From: Erythrobacter sp.
GTDB lineage: Bacteria > Pseudomonadota > Alphaproteobacteria > Sphingomonadales > Sphingomonadaceae
Assembly (NCBI GenBank): GCA_002695185.1
Contig: NZOF01000061.1
Location: forward strand, 1 to 39,277
Length of the DNA stretch: 39,277 nucleotides
Reading direction: 5' to 3'
Positions 1 through 8,857 of this stretch are shown piece after piece (positions within the stretch are counted from its first letter, which is position 1; each line of letters opens with the position of its first letter). The notes beneath the pieces are model-generated. The model was not told the DNA's origin and ran no database searches. It saw only the letters and a list, made by a program, of their open reading frames with translations. The position numbers were made by a program, and so were the translations under genes.

Positions 1-14
1 AGCGCCACTCGTGT

Positions 15-89
15 GGCCCGTTCGTCTAGCGGTTAGGACGCGGCCCTTTCACGGCTGAAACACGGGTTCGATTCCCGTACGGGTCACCA
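15..89 (+). tRNA. tRNA-Glu (anticodon UUC)
   Basis: Cloverleaf is readable by eye. The 7-bp acceptor stem is 15-21 with 79-85, the anticodon loop holds TTC within CCTTTCACG, and the T arm contains GGTTCGATTCC. The discriminator base is A86 and the CCA end (87-89) is encoded. phoR follows closely with no terminator visible between them. Confidence 0.96.
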
Positions 90-157
90 CTTCTTCCATG
101 ACAATCCGTTCGCCGGGCTGGCGCCCATCGTGCCGCCCCGCTAAGCGCTTGGTTGTA

Positions 158-1327
158 ATGACTTCCCGTCCTTTTCCATGGTCCGGTTTCGCTCTGGCTC
201 TCGCGACTGCCATCGGCCTGATGATACTCGGCCTGCCTGAACTGCCGATCCTGCTCATGCTGCTGGTATGGGCTGGCTCACTCTGGCTCGTTGGCGGCCC
301 ACCGCCACCGCCGGTGGAGAAAAGCAAAACCGGCGGTATTTCTCGCGAAAACATCGGCGAACTGCTCGAGCATTCGGAAAGTCCGGTAATCGTTATAGAG
401 AACGGCCGGGTGGTAATTGCCAACTTAGCTTCCCGCCGTCTTCTCGGCACGCACATTTTGGGTCAGGACGCCCGCATGGCTCTGCGGCAGCCCGAAGCCG
501 TTAGCCTGCTCGAAAGCGGCGAGGACGGGGTGGCTATCGTACGCGGCCTTGCGCGGCGTAAGGACATCTGGCGAATCAACCGGCAAAGCCTGGAAGGTGG
601 CCTTTCGATCGTGGAGTTCGTCAACAAGACAGCCGAAGCCGATATAAGCAGAGCGCATACGGATTTCGTTGCTAACGCAAGTCACGAATTGCGTACTCCC
701 CTCGCCTCCATCCTTGGCTATGTCGAAACGCTGCGCGAAGATATCGATGATCTCGATCCCAAGATGGGCGACAAGTTCCTTGCGACGATCCAGCGTGAAG
801 GCCTTCGCCTCCAGCAATTGATCAGCGATCTCATGTCGCTGTCGCGGATCGAAGCGGAAAAGCATGATCTGCCGGACGAAACTCTGGACTTCGGCAAGCT
901 GGTCGATCGTGCCGCGCGGGATGCAGCTGGCGACCGAGCCGTCCGCCTGGACATGGATTCCCATGGAGAATTCACGGTGGGTGGAGATGAGCAGCAGCTC
1001 GAGCAGATGGTTCGCAATCTGGTCGACAATGCACTCAAATACGGAGCGGAAGACCAGCCGGTCACTGTTCGCTTGCAGCCGCAAGGTGACAAGAGGGTGG
1101 TTCTGTCTGTCCAGGACCGTGGCGATGGTATCGCGCCGGAACACCTGCCCCACTTGACCAGGCGCTTTTATCGCACCGATCCTGGCCGGAGTCGGGCGTC
1201 AGGGGGCACGGGCTTGGGACTGGCTATCGTCAAACACATCGTAGAGCGTCATCGCGGGAAGCTCGCGATCGACAGCGCGCTTGGAGAAGGCACCCGGGTG
1301 AAGATCACCCTGCCCCTCGCCGAATAG
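158..1327 (+). CDS. phoR: Phosphate regulon sensor histidine kinase PhoR
   Basis: Membrane histidine kinase that senses phosphate status, probably through the Pst-PhoU complex, and phosphorylates PhoB. From the 158 start the protein has about 389 residues: a hydrophobic N-terminus of two close membrane segments (about 10-45), a PAS-like linker (about 66-160), the HisKA domain with the phospho-accepting His in SHELRTPL (H176), then HATPase_c with the N box RNLVDNALKYG, DRGDGI and GGTGLGLAIVKH. The frame is open from an ATG at 98, only 8 bases after the tRNA. I prefer the ATG at 158 because residues 1-20 of the longer form are basic and look unlike PhoR, but neither start has a clear ribosome site. 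The pst genes and phoB lie downstream on the same strand, which supports PhoR over other PAS kinases. Confidence 0.9.
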   Translation: MTSRPFPWSGFALALATAIGLMILGLPELPILLMLLVWAGSLWLVGGPPPPPVEKSKTGGISRENIGELLEHSESPVIVIENGRVVIANLASRRLLGTHILGQDARMALRQPEAVSLLESGEDGVAIVRGLARRKDIWRINRQSLEGGLSIVEFVNKTAEADISRAHTDFVANASHELRTPLASILGYVETLREDIDDLDPKMGDKFLATIQREGLRLQQLISDLMSLSRIEAEKHDLPDETLDFGKLVDRAARDAAGDRAVRLDMDSHGEFTVGGDEQQLEQMVRNLVDNALKYGAEDQPVTVRLQPQGDKRVVLSVQDRGDGIAPEHLPHLTRRFYRTDPGRSRASGGTGLGLAIVKHIVERHRGKLAIDSALGEGTRVKITLPLAE

Positions 1328-1390
1328 AAAAATATCAGGAAAACGGGCAACCGCGACGACATTCGTCGTCCGATCCTATGCGCCCATCTC

Positions 1391-1441
1391 ATGTCACAAA
1401 GGCGCAATAAACTGGTCATAGATGCGACGCCGAAACGTCAT
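1391..1441 (+). promoter_or_regulatory. Candidate Pho box array upstream of the porin
   Basis: GTCA cores occur at 1393, 1415 and 1437, exactly 22 bp apart, within ATGTCAC, TGGTCAT and ACGTCAT. The 11-bp-phased position between the first two (1402-1408, GCGCAAT) is a weak half-site. PhoB dimers bind direct repeats of CTGTCAT-like half-sites 11 bp apart, so the phasing fits a PhoB array. Half-sites are degenerate and no -10 element is clear. Confidence 0.5.
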
Positions 1442-1460
1442 GTTGTAAGAGATTCGTCAC

Positions 1461-2813
1461 ATGCAGATCGCTTTTCGCCTATCCGTTCTCGCCGCAGCAT
1501 TGAGCTGCACGGTGGCCACGCCCGTTTTCGCGCAAGAAGCAAATGTTTCGACCGAACAGGAGCTTGCAGCAATGAGAGCGCAGCTTCAGGCACTTACCTC
1601 GCGTATCAATGAACTCGAAGCCGATTTGGCCGAATCGAGAGCCGTCAGTCCCTCCACTGACAGCCCTATCGTCGGCGACACTTCGACTGTCTCGGCTCAG
1701 CAAGAAGCCGCCCCCGCCACTCAACTTGCAACATCCTCTGGCTGGAGCTTCAAACCGCGCGGTCGCCTCATGTTCGATGCGGGCACTGTTTCCGTTCCCG
1801 ATGCGGTCGCACCTGACGATGGCTTTGGAAATGAACTGAGGCGTGCGCGAATTGGTGCGTCGGGCGACCTTCCAGGCGGCTTCGGCTACAAGTTCGAAAT
1901 CGATTTCGCCGGTGATGAAGTGGCAATCTCCGATGCTATCCTCACCTACGCAGATGGGCCGCTGGAAGTTGCGGTTGGACAGCACAACAACTTCCAGTCA
2001 CTCGACGAGCTTACAAGTTCGCTGCACACGAGTTTCATTGAGCGCTCAGCTTTTACCGATGCTTTCGGCTTCGAGCGGCGAATCGGAGCTTCAATCTCCT
2101 ATAGCTCCGGCCTCATCCTCGCTCAGGCAGGCCTATTTACGGATAACTCCGCGGATACCGGTACCGACAATCGCGGGGTGGACGGCCGTGTGGTGGTGAT
2201 GCCTAAAATCGGCGCCGTGCAGATGCACCTTGCCGGCTCAGTGCATTACAATGATCTTGGCCATGAGGATGCAAGCGTACGTTATCGCCAGCGTCCGTTC
2301 GTGCATTTTACTTCCACTCGTTTCGTCGACACCCGCAACCTCGCTGCCGACAACGAATTTGGCATCGGCATCGAAGCGGCAGCGATCGCCGGCCCGTTCC
2401 ACACCGCGGCTGAAGGCTTCTGGCAGAAAGTCGATACGCCGCTCGAAGTTGCAAATCCCAGCTTCTTCGGTGGCTATGTAGAGGCTGGTTATTTTCTCAC
2501 GGCAGGCGATACGCGCGGATATAAGGGCGGCAAGTTCGACCGCGTAAAGCCAGTCAACCCGGTCGGCGAAGGCGGCTTCGGCTCGCTCCAGTTCAATCTG
2601 CGCTACGACTATCTGGACCTTAACGATGCCGGTATCGTCGGCGGAATACAGAACGCCTATGAGGCCTCACTGATCTGGAAGCCGACCGATTATACGCTGT
2701 TCAGCGTGAATTATGGCCGGATGGACTATCGGGACGCCGCTATTCCGATGGAAGATGGTGACCGAGATTACGGTGTCGATGCCCTCGGACTCCGCGCACA
2801 GGTCGATTTCTGA
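1461..2813 (+). CDS. Phosphate-selective porin, OprO/OprP family
   Basis: Outer-membrane beta-barrel expected to admit phosphate or polyphosphate. The 450-residue protein starts with a signal peptide (about 1-24, cleavage after VFA), followed by a heptad-like helical stretch (about 28-60, QELAAMRAQLQALTSRINEL) typical of the N-terminal coiled coil of OprP-type porins. The rest is alternating amphipathic beta strands such as RLMFDAGTVSV and NLRYDYLDLND, and it ends in an aromatic residue (QVDF), the usual C-terminal signature of outer-membrane barrels. A weak AAGAGA ribosome site precedes the ATG. It sits between phoR and pstS behind a candidate Pho box array. Family assignment is from the barrel pattern and context. 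The phosphate selectivity itself is inferred. Confidence 0.86.
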   Translation: MQIAFRLSVLAAALSCTVATPVFAQEANVSTEQELAAMRAQLQALTSRINELEADLAESRAVSPSTDSPIVGDTSTVSAQQEAAPATQLATSSGWSFKPRGRLMFDAGTVSVPDAVAPDDGFGNELRRARIGASGDLPGGFGYKFEIDFAGDEVAISDAILTYADGPLEVAVGQHNNFQSLDELTSSLHTSFIERSAFTDAFGFERRIGASISYSSGLILAQAGLFTDNSADTGTDNRGVDGRVVVMPKIGAVQMHLAGSVHYNDLGHEDASVRYRQRPFVHFTSTRFVDTRNLAADNEFGIGIEAAAIAGPFHTAAEGFWQKVDTPLEVANPSFFGGYVEAGYFLTAGDTRGYKGGKFDRVKPVNPVGEGGFGSLQFNLRYDYLDLNDAGIVGGIQNAYEASLIWKPTDYTLFSVNYGRMDYRDAAIPMEDGDRDYGVDALGLRAQVDF

Positions 2814-2822
2814 TCCCGATGA

Positions 2823-2861
2823 CGCTATGGGCCGCCGAACAGATTCGGCAGCCCGATAGCG
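2823..2861 (+). other. Strong hairpin between porin and pstS
   Basis: An outer 6-bp stem (CGCTAT with ATAGCG, bulged G at 2855) stacks on GGGC/GCCC, one C-A mismatch, and GCCGAA/TTCGGC closing a CAGA tetraloop, 16 pairs in all. There is no T-run afterwards. It may be an RNA 3'-end stabiliser, a weak attenuator or a processing site that sets the porin apart from the pst messages. Confidence 0.7.
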
Positions 2862-2862
2862 A

Positions 2863-2891
2863 AAGTCACACTCTTGTCGTCAACATGTAAC
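2863..2891 (+). promoter_or_regulatory. Pho box upstream of pstS
   Basis: Three direct half-sites, AAGTCAC (2863), TTGTCGT (2874) and ATGTAAC (2885), are spaced exactly 11 bp apart, matching the CTGTCAT-N4-CTGTCAT layout of PhoB sites. It lies 50 bp before the pstS start. This is the better of the two Pho box candidates in the window. Confidence 0.7.
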
Positions 2892-2940
2892 AATTTCGCG
2901 CTTTTGCGCGGCTAGTTGGACACCAATGGGGTTTCTACCA

Positions 2941-3990
2941 ATGACCAAGACTTTCAAATTCGCTCTCGCGGCCGCTTCGGCCCTCTCGCTCACAGCCTGC
3001 GGCGGCAATGATGCCGGCGGTGGAGCTTCACGCGACCAGATCAAAGCTGTCGGTTCGTCGACGGTTTATCCGTTCGCCAAAGCCGTGTCGGAAACCTTCA
3101 CGCGTTCCAATCCTGACTTCAAATCACCGATCATCGAATCGACCGGTACCGGCGGCGGCATGAAGCTGTTCTGCCAGGGTGTGGGTGCGGCAACGCCCGA
3201 TATCGCGAATGCATCGCGCCGCATGAAAGCCAGCGAATTCGAAACCTGTCAGCAGAATGGCGTGACGGACATTATCGAAGTTCAGGTCGGCCTAGACGGA
3301 ATTGCACTTGCATCCTCCAAAGGCGGCATCACGATGAACCTGACGCCGAAGATGGTCTACGAAGCCCTCGCGGCCCGTCCATATGGCCAAGAGCAGACCA
3401 ACCAGACCTGGTCGGACGTCGATCCGTCCCTGCCCGATACGCAGATCCTGGTCTATGGCCCGCCGAGCACCTCCGGCACCCGCGATGCATTAAAGGAACT
3501 GATCCTTGAAGTCGGCTGCGACACCAATGCAGAGATGGAAGCGCTGAAGGACAGCGATAAGGATCGCCACGCACAGCTGTGCACCGAAGTCCGCAGCGAC
3601 GGGAAATACGTCGACCAGGGCGAGCAGGACAATCTGATCGTCCAGAAGATCGAAGGCAATCCGAATGCCGTGGGGATTTTCGGCTATTCCTATCTTGAGG
3701 AAAATGCCGACAAGGTGCAGGGCCTCAACATGAACGGCGTTGCCCCGACTTACGAGAACATCGCCAGCTTCGAATATCCTGGCGCACGTCCTCTCTACAT
3801 CTATGTCAAGAAGGCTCACCTTGATGCTATTCCGGGTCTCAAGGAATTCCTGGCCCAGTGGACACAAATGTGGGACCGCGGCGGCCCGCTCGCGAAGATC
3901 GGGTTGGTTGCCAATCCGGACGACGTGATGGCCCGCTCCATGTCGGCTGCTACCAACTTTGATACGCTCGACTCCTCCGAGCTCAACTAA
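2941..3990 (+). CDS. pstS: Periplasmic phosphate-binding lipoprotein PstS
   Basis: Binds phosphate outside the inner membrane and delivers it to PstCA. The frame opens at an ATG at 2926, but the ATG at 2941 gives a compact signal peptide ending in a lipobox (LTAC, Cys about 20), so the mature protein is probably lipid-anchored. After the signal comes the class-typical AVGSSTVYPFAKAVSETF phosphate loop. STGTGGGMKLFC and GPPSTSGTRDALKEL are the other loops that normally hydrogen-bond phosphate. At about 349 residues it is of normal length for the alphaproteobacterial PstS family. It is the first gene of pstSCAB-phoU-phoB and lies directly behind the Pho box at 2863. Confidence 0.95.
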   Translation: MTKTFKFALAAASALSLTACGGNDAGGGASRDQIKAVGSSTVYPFAKAVSETFTRSNPDFKSPIIESTGTGGGMKLFCQGVGAATPDIANASRRMKASEFETCQQNGVTDIIEVQVGLDGIALASSKGGITMNLTPKMVYEALAARPYGQEQTNQTWSDVDPSLPDTQILVYGPPSTSGTRDALKELILEVGCDTNAEMEALKDSDKDRHAQLCTEVRSDGKYVDQGEQDNLIVQKIEGNPNAVGIFGYSYLEENADKVQGLNMNGVAPTYENIASFEYPGARPLYIYVKKAHLDAIPGLKEFLAQWTQMWDRGGPLAKIGLVANPDDVMARSMSAATNFDTLDSSELN

Positions 3991-4008
3991 GGTTTGAATG
4001 TACCCACG

Positions 4009-5394
4009 ATGTCGCTGACTATCCTGCTCCTCCTGGCCCTCGGGCTCGGGCTCGCCGGGTGGTTGGCGGCTCGTGCGCGTGCATGGACCTTCCGACGCGC
4101 CAGTTCAGACGGACGTATTGCCAGTCTGCCGAGCTATCATGCCTGGTATGTCGCGTTATGGATCGTACTGCCTGTATTGATCTTCGTCGCGATATGGAGC
4201 GCGGTCTCACCGGGTCTGGTTGCACAGTCGGTGTTGGCAAGCCCAGCAGCCGATCAACTTCCGGAATTCGGTTTCCAGCGCCAGACAATTCTCAACGAAG
4301 CCCGTGCAGTAGCCACAGGCGCTTCGCAGGCCGTCTTCAATCCGCTCGCACGTGAGTTCGTCGAACCCTACCGCGAGGCACTTTCGCGGTATAACTGGAT
4401 CGGGATTGTCGTTACGCTGTTGATTGCCTTTCTCGGCGGGGCCTATGCATTTCTGCGATTGAAGCCCGACTTTGCGGCCCGCAACCGCGTTGAAAAGATC
4501 GTAATGGCGATCCTGCTTGGCGCTTCTCTTGTCGCAATCCTGACCACGCTTGGCATCTTCGGTAGCCTGGTATTCGAGACCGTCCGGTTCTTTGGAATGG
4601 TCAATCCTATCGATTTTCTGTTCGGCACCCATTGGGGTCCCGATCCGATGGCTAATGCGGCGAATCCCGACGCGAGCCGCTATGGCGCGATCCCTCTCTT
4701 CTGGGGGACTCTGTTTATCGGCGCTATCATCGCGATGCTGGTCGCCATTCCGCTCGGTCTGATGAGCGCCATCTATCTCACGCAATACGCCAACCCCAAG
4801 CTGCGTGCATGGGTAAAACCGGCGCTCGAAATCCTGGCTGGCGTTCCGACCGTCGTCTACGGGTATTTCGCTGCACTCACCATCGCACCTGCAATTCGAG
4901 ATTTCGCCATCTCTCTCGGTGCCACATCGGCTTCCAGCGAAAGCGCGCTCGCCGCGGGTCTCGTCATGGGTGTGATGATCATCCCGTTCGTGTCATCGAT
5001 GGCCGACGATAGCATTGCCGCTGTTCCCCAGGCCATGCGCGATGGTAGCCTTGCCATGGGCGCAACGAAGAACGAGACGATCCGCCGCGTCCTTGTGCCG
5101 GCGGCCTTGCCGGGTATCGTCGCCGGGGTCATGTTGGCTGTCAGCCGTGCGATCGGCGAAACGATGATCGTCGTTATGGCTGCCTCAACTGCCGCTAATC
5201 TCAGTGCAAACCCTCTGGAGTCCATGACGACCGTGACTGTCCAGATCGTCGCCATGCTGACCGGCGAAGGCAGTTTCGATCACCCGGCCACGTTGAGCGC
5301 GTTTGCCCTGGGGTTTGTACTGTTCCTCGTCACGCTGGCTCTCAACTTCATCGCCCTGCGCGTCGTCAAAAGGTTCCGCGAAGCTTATGAGTGA
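4009..5394 (+). CDS. pstC: Phosphate ABC transporter permease PstC
   Basis: One of the two inner-membrane permeases of the high-affinity phosphate importer. The N-terminus has a membrane segment (LTILLLLALGLGLAGWLAA), then two more hydrophobic stretches flanking a periplasmic loop, which is the long alphaproteobacterial form. The binding-protein-dependent permease domain occupies about residues 230-460 with the EAA-like loop GSLAMGATKNETIRRVLVPAALPG that contacts PstB. The frame can be extended to a TTG at 3994, giving 466 residues. The TAAGG at 3988-3992 is too close to that TTG and far from the ATG at 4009, so the start is not settled. The gene overlaps pstA by 8 bases. Confidence 0.93.
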   Translation: MSLTILLLLALGLGLAGWLAARARAWTFRRASSDGRIASLPSYHAWYVALWIVLPVLIFVAIWSAVSPGLVAQSVLASPAADQLPEFGFQRQTILNEARAVATGASQAVFNPLAREFVEPYREALSRYNWIGIVVTLLIAFLGGAYAFLRLKPDFAARNRVEKIVMAILLGASLVAILTTLGIFGSLVFETVRFFGMVNPIDFLFGTHWGPDPMANAANPDASRYGAIPLFWGTLFIGAIIAMLVAIPLGLMSAIYLTQYANPKLRAWVKPALEILAGVPTVVYGYFAALTIAPAIRDFAISLGATSASSESALAAGLVMGVMIIPFVSSMADDSIAAVPQAMRDGSLAMGATKNETIRRVLVPAALPGIVAGVMLAVSRAIGETMIVVMAASTAANLSANPLESMTTVTVQIVAMLTGEGSFDHPATLSAFALGFVLFLVTLALNFIALRVVKRFREAYE

Positions 5395-6637
5395 GCAGAT
5401 CGCCCCCACGCGCACGCCCGCTTTCGAAGCGCGGCTCAAAAAGCGCTACGCCGCGGAAAAGCGGTTCAAAGCCATGGGCCTTGGCGCAATAGTCTTTTCG
5501 ATTCTCGTGCTGCTTTATTTGCTGGGCACGATGACCATAAACGGCATCGGAGGCTTTCAGCGTGCGGAAGTCGAAGTGCCTATCGACTTCACTCAGGCTG
5601 GCATCTCGATTGACGCCTCATCGACGGATGCAGGTGATGTCCTTCGGTCGCTTGAAGCTCAGGGCTTACCCCAAGTTGTCGAATATTTCGCGCAGCAATC
5701 CCTTGGTAACGAAGGCGCAAGCGAAATTGGCGGACAGGCATGGCGCGATGTCGCTGCGGAAATCGCTGCTGATCCAGCACTACTGCAGCGTCAGGCCACT
5801 TTTTGGCTACCCGCCAGTGCCGACCTTGCGTCGGGACTCGATGGCGAGGGTTCGCAGGAAATGCGCGCGCTGGCGGCGCAGCTTGTCGATACGGGCAAGC
5901 TGGAAAAGAATTTCGATGGGGGTTTCTTTACCCGCGCCGATGCGACCAACCCCCAGCAGGTCGGTATATGGGGGGCGCTCAAGGGCTCGATCCTGACCAT
6001 GATCGTCACACTGGCACTTGCCTTTCCGATTGGCGTTCTCGCAGCTTTGTATCTCGAAGAATATGCTCCGAAAAATCGCTGGACGGACGTGATCGAACTG
6101 TCGATCAACAATCTGGCAGCCGTCCCCTCGATCATTTTCGGCCTGCTTGGTCTCGCCGTCTTCCTGACCATCTTCCCAAGCTACCGATCGGCGCCGTTGA
6201 TCGGCGGGATGACCTTGGCACTGATGACGATGCCGGTGATCGTGATTGCGGGCCGTAACGCGATCAAGGCTGTGCCTCCGAGCATCCGTGACGGCGCGCT
6301 TGCTGTCGGTGCCTCGCCTGTACAGGTCGTCTTCCATCATGTGCTTCCGCTTGCCCTGCCCGGAATTCTTACCGGTACGATCATCGGTATGGCTCGTGCA
6401 TTGGGCGAGACCGCACCGTTGCTGATGATCGGCATGCGCGCTTTCGTAGCGAGCCCGCCCGATAGTTTCACCGCGCCTGCAACCGTGCTGCCGATGCAGA
6501 TCTTCCTCTGGTCAGACGAAATCGACCGCGGCTTTGTAGAGCGCACCAGCGCTGCTATCATTGTCCTCTTGCTGTTCCTCCTGTTGATGAACGGCCTCGC
6601 CATCTACCTGCGCAACAAGTTCGAGAAAAAGTGGTGA
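5387..6637 (+). CDS. pstA: Phosphate ABC transporter permease PstA (with DUF3333-type insert)
   Basis: Second permease subunit, about 416 residues from the ATG at 5387, which lies inside the last codons of pstC (8-base overlap, suggesting translational coupling). After a first membrane segment (about 28-50, [16 protein letters not shown]) a soluble region of roughly 130 residues (about 55-190) matches the DUF3333 insert of alphaproteobacterial PstA, probably periplasmic. The permease core follows, with the coupling loop [24 protein letters not shown] and [12 protein letters not shown]. The longer open frame from 5303 only reads into pstC in another frame and is not the gene start. Confidence 0.94.
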   Translation: MSEQIAPTRTPAFEARLKKRYAAEKRFKAMGLGAIVFSILVLLYLLGTMTINGIGGFQRAEVEVPIDFTQAGISIDASSTDAGDVLRSLEAQGLPQVVEYFAQQSLGNEGASEIGGQAWRDVAAEIAADPALLQRQATFWLPASADLASGLDGEGSQEMRALAAQLVDTGKLEKNFDGGFFTRADATNPQQVGIWGALKGSILTMIVTLALAFPIGVLAALYLEEYAPKNRWTDVIELSINNLAAVPSIIFGLLGLAVFLTIFPSYRSAPLIGGMTLALMTMPVIVIAGRNAIKAVPPSIRDGALAVGASPVQVVFHHVLPLALPGILTGTIIGMARALGETAPLLMIGMRAFVASPPDSFTAPATVLPMQIFLWSDEIDRGFVERTSAAIIVLLLFLLLMNGLAIYLRNKFEKKW

Positions 6638-7422
6638 CCGTAGTTCACGAAAATTTAGAGAACGTCGACGCCAAGATGAGCGCGCGCGACGTGTCCGTAT
6701 TCTACGGTCAGAAAAAAGCGATCGATGACGTGTCGATCGACATTCCGACCGAATACGTGACTGCCTTCATCGGTCCCTCCGGCTGCGGTAAATCGACTTT
6801 TCTGCGCTCACTCAACCGGATGAACGACACCATTCCTTCGGCGCGTGTCGAAGGTGAAATTACGCTCGACGGCGAGAACATCTACTCGCCGAAGCTCGAT
6901 GTGGTCCAATTGCGCGCGCGTGTGGGCATGGTGTTCCAAAAACCCAACCCGTTCCCTAAGTCCATCTACGAAAACATCGCTTATGGACCAAAAATCCACG
7001 GCCTCGCCGAAGGCAAGGACGAATTGGACGCCGTGGTCGAGAAATCGCTTCGCAGGGCCGGCCTTTGGGAAGAGGTAAAAGACCGCCTGCAGGACAGCGG
7101 AACTGCCCTTTCAGGCGGCCAGCAGCAGCGTCTGTGCATTGCCCGCGCCATCGCGGTCGATCCGGAAGTCATCCTGATGGACGAACCCTGTTCCGCGCTC
7201 GATCCGATTGCGACTGCAAAAATCGAGGAACTCATCGATGATCTCAATGGTCGTTATGCCATTGTCATCGTAACTCACTCCATGCAGCAGGCCGCGCGCG
7301 TCAGCCAGCGGACGGCGTTTTTCCACCTTGGCAAGATGGTGGAATATGGGCGGACTTCCGATATATTCACCAACCCGATCGAACAGCGCACGCAGGATTA
7401 CATTACCGGCCGCTACGGATAA
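6631..7422 (+). CDS. pstB: Phosphate import ATP-binding protein PstB
   Basis: ATPase that drives PstCA. It has Walker [10 protein letters not shown] (48-56), the Q-loop region [11 protein letters not shown], the ABC signature LSGGQQQR (160-167), Walker B VILMDEP with D-loop SALD, and the H-loop VTHSMQQA. The [12 protein letters not shown] stretch is characteristic of PstB rather than other ABC ATPases. The GTG start at 6631 overlaps the pstA stop and gives 263 residues. An ATG at 6676 would give about 248, also within the family range. It is followed 12 bases later by phoU, as in most pst operons. Confidence 0.96.
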   Translation: MVTVVHENLENVDAKMSARDVSVFYGQKKAIDDVSIDIPTEYVTAFIGPSGCGKSTFLRSLNRMNDTIPSARVEGEITLDGENIYSPKLDVVQLRARVGMVFQKPNPFPKSIYENIAYGPKIHGLAEGKDELDAVVEKSLRRAGLWEEVKDRLQDSGTALSGGQQQRLCIARAIAVDPEVILMDEPCSALDPIATAKIEELIDDLNGRYAIVIVTHSMQQAARVSQRTAFFHLGKMVEYGRTSDIFTNPIEQRTQDYITGRYG

Positions 7423-7434
7423 GGCTCCAAGAGA

Positions 7435-8124
7435 ATGCAAGAACACACAGTAAAGGCCTTTGACGAAGATATTACCCGCCTGCGCGGGCTGATCGCGGAG
7501 ATGGGCGGTCTTGCCGAGGTCGCGATCCAAGAAGCGCTCGACGCGCTGGTCCAGGGCGATGACGAACTCGCCAAGAAGGTCGTCAAGGGCGACAAGAAGA
7601 TCGATGCTCTCGAAAGCGAGATCGACAAGCTTTCCGTGCGAATCATCGCGCTTCGCGCTCCCATGGCAGACGATCTGCGAGAAGTGATCGCTGCTCTGAA
7701 GATTGCCGGTGTCGTGGAACGTATCGGCGATTATTCGAAGAACATCGCCAAGGCGAGCCGAGAGATCGGCGACCATCGCAAGCAGTTCGAACCACTCACC
7801 CTTCTTCCGGCCATGGCCGAAGTCGCCAGCGAGATGGTGCATGATGTCCTGACCGCTTATGCCGCGCGCGATGCGGAATTGGCACGCGAAGTCATTGCTG
7901 CCGATGAAAAGGTAGATGCCTTCTACAATTCGATCTTCCGCAACCTCGTCAGTCATATGGTTGAAAATCCGGCTACGATCTCGAGCGCGGCACAATTGCT
8001 GTTCGTTGCCCGTAATCTGGAGCGGATCGGTGACCATGCGACTAACGTGGCGGAAATGGTGCATTTCGCTGCAACCGGAACCTATCCCGTAGATGAGGAC
8101 GGTTGGCACAATTCTGTAGCTTGA
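7435..8124 (+). CDS. phoU: Phosphate transport system regulator PhoU
   Basis: Cytoplasmic negative regulator that links Pst transport to PhoR signalling. The 229-residue all-helical protein contains two PhoU repeats: about 15-105 with EVAIQEALDALVQGDDELAKKVVKGDKKIDALESEID, and about 115-210 with AYAARDAELAREVIAADEKVDAFYN. Each carries the E/DxxxD-type metal-binding signature, and the second ends with ARNLERIGDHATNVAE. Length and motifs are normal. It lies 12 bases after pstB and just before phoB, so it is presumably co-transcribed. Confidence 0.96.
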   Translation: MQEHTVKAFDEDITRLRGLIAEMGGLAEVAIQEALDALVQGDDELAKKVVKGDKKIDALESEIDKLSVRIIALRAPMADDLREVIAALKIAGVVERIGDYSKNIAKASREIGDHRKQFEPLTLLPAMAEVASEMVHDVLTAYAARDAELAREVIAADEKVDAFYNSIFRNLVSHMVENPATISSAAQLLFVARNLERIGDHATNVAEMVHFAATGTYPVDEDGWHNSVA

Positions 8125-8153
8125 GGGTCATACTGCCGTGACAAAGAAACTGC

Positions 8154-8160
8154 AGGAAGG
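8154..8160 (+). promoter_or_regulatory. Ribosome binding site deciding the phoB start
   Basis: AGGAAGG lies 7 bases before the GTG at 8168. It is stronger than anything before the upstream GTG at 8138 and favours the 229-residue PhoB. Confidence 0.6.
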
Positions 8161-8167
8161 CGCCAAG

Positions 8168-8857
8168 GTGAAGGCAGGTAAGTTATTGCTGGTAGAGGAC
8201 GACCCCGCTCTCTCCGAACTACTCGAATACCGATTCTCCAACGAAGGCTACGATGTCCGCACCACTGCGGACGGTGACGATGCTCTGCTACTCGCAGCCG
8301 AAGACGTGCCCGATCTCGTCATATTGGACTGGATGATCGAGGGCACCAGCGGGATTGAGGTCTGCCGTCGCCTGCGGCGCGACAAGACAACAGCCCATGT
8401 GCCGATCATCATGCTAACGGCGCGCGAAGCCGAAGACGACCGTATCCGTGGCCTCGAAACAGGCGCTGACGATTACCTCACCAAGCCCTTCTCACCGCGC
8501 GAGCTTCTAGCCCGTGTTGCAGCGGTAATGCGCCGCATCCGCCCGGTTCTGGCTGGCGAATCTATCGAGGTGGGCGATCTAACGCTTGATCCCGTTGCCC
8601 ATAAGGTGATGCGGCGGGGCACGGCTCTCAAGCTGGGGCCGACCGAATACCGCCTGCTCAAATTCTTCATGGAAAGCCCTGGCCGGGTGTTCAGTCGCAA
8701 CCAGTTGCTGGACGGCGTATGGGGCACGGAAAGCGATATCGAACTGCGCACCGTCGACGTGCATATCCGCCGGCTCCGCAAGGCGCTGGAAATCGAAGGG
8801 GCGAAGGATCCGGTTCGCACGGTCCGCAGCGCTGGATATTCACTCGAAGCGGCCTGA
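8168..8857 (+). CDS. phoB: Phosphate regulon response regulator PhoB
   Basis: OmpR-family transcription factor that binds Pho boxes when phosphorylated by PhoR. The receiver domain (about 4-120) has the acidic pair DD in VEDDPAL, the phospho-acceptor D54 in VILDWMIEG and the conserved Lys in LTKPFSPREL. A winged helix follows (about 130-229) with GPTEYRLLKFFMESPGRVFSRNQLLDGVWG and the recognition helix VDVHIRRLRKAL. The GTG at 8168 has a good ribosome site and gives 229 residues with D54, the same length and numbering as E. coli PhoB. A GTG at 8138 would add 10 residues. The stop abuts the stop of the opposing extensin-like gene with no base between. Confidence 0.96.
   Translation: MKAGKLLLVEDDPALSELLEYRFSNEGYDVRTTADGDDALLLAAEDVPDLVILDWMIEGTSGIEVCRRLRRDKTTAHVPIIMLTAREAEDDRIRGLETGADDYLTKPFSPRELLARVAAVMRRIRPVLAGESIEVGDLTLDPVAHKVMRRGTALKLGPTEYRLLKFFMESPGRVFSRNQLLDGVWGTESDIELRTVDVHIRRLRKALEIEGAKDPVRTVRSAGYSLEAA

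Noticed and set aside
1355..1370. GACGAC-ATTC-GTCGTC as the phoR terminator
   Set aside because: The 6-bp stem has no T-run and is too weak to call a terminator.
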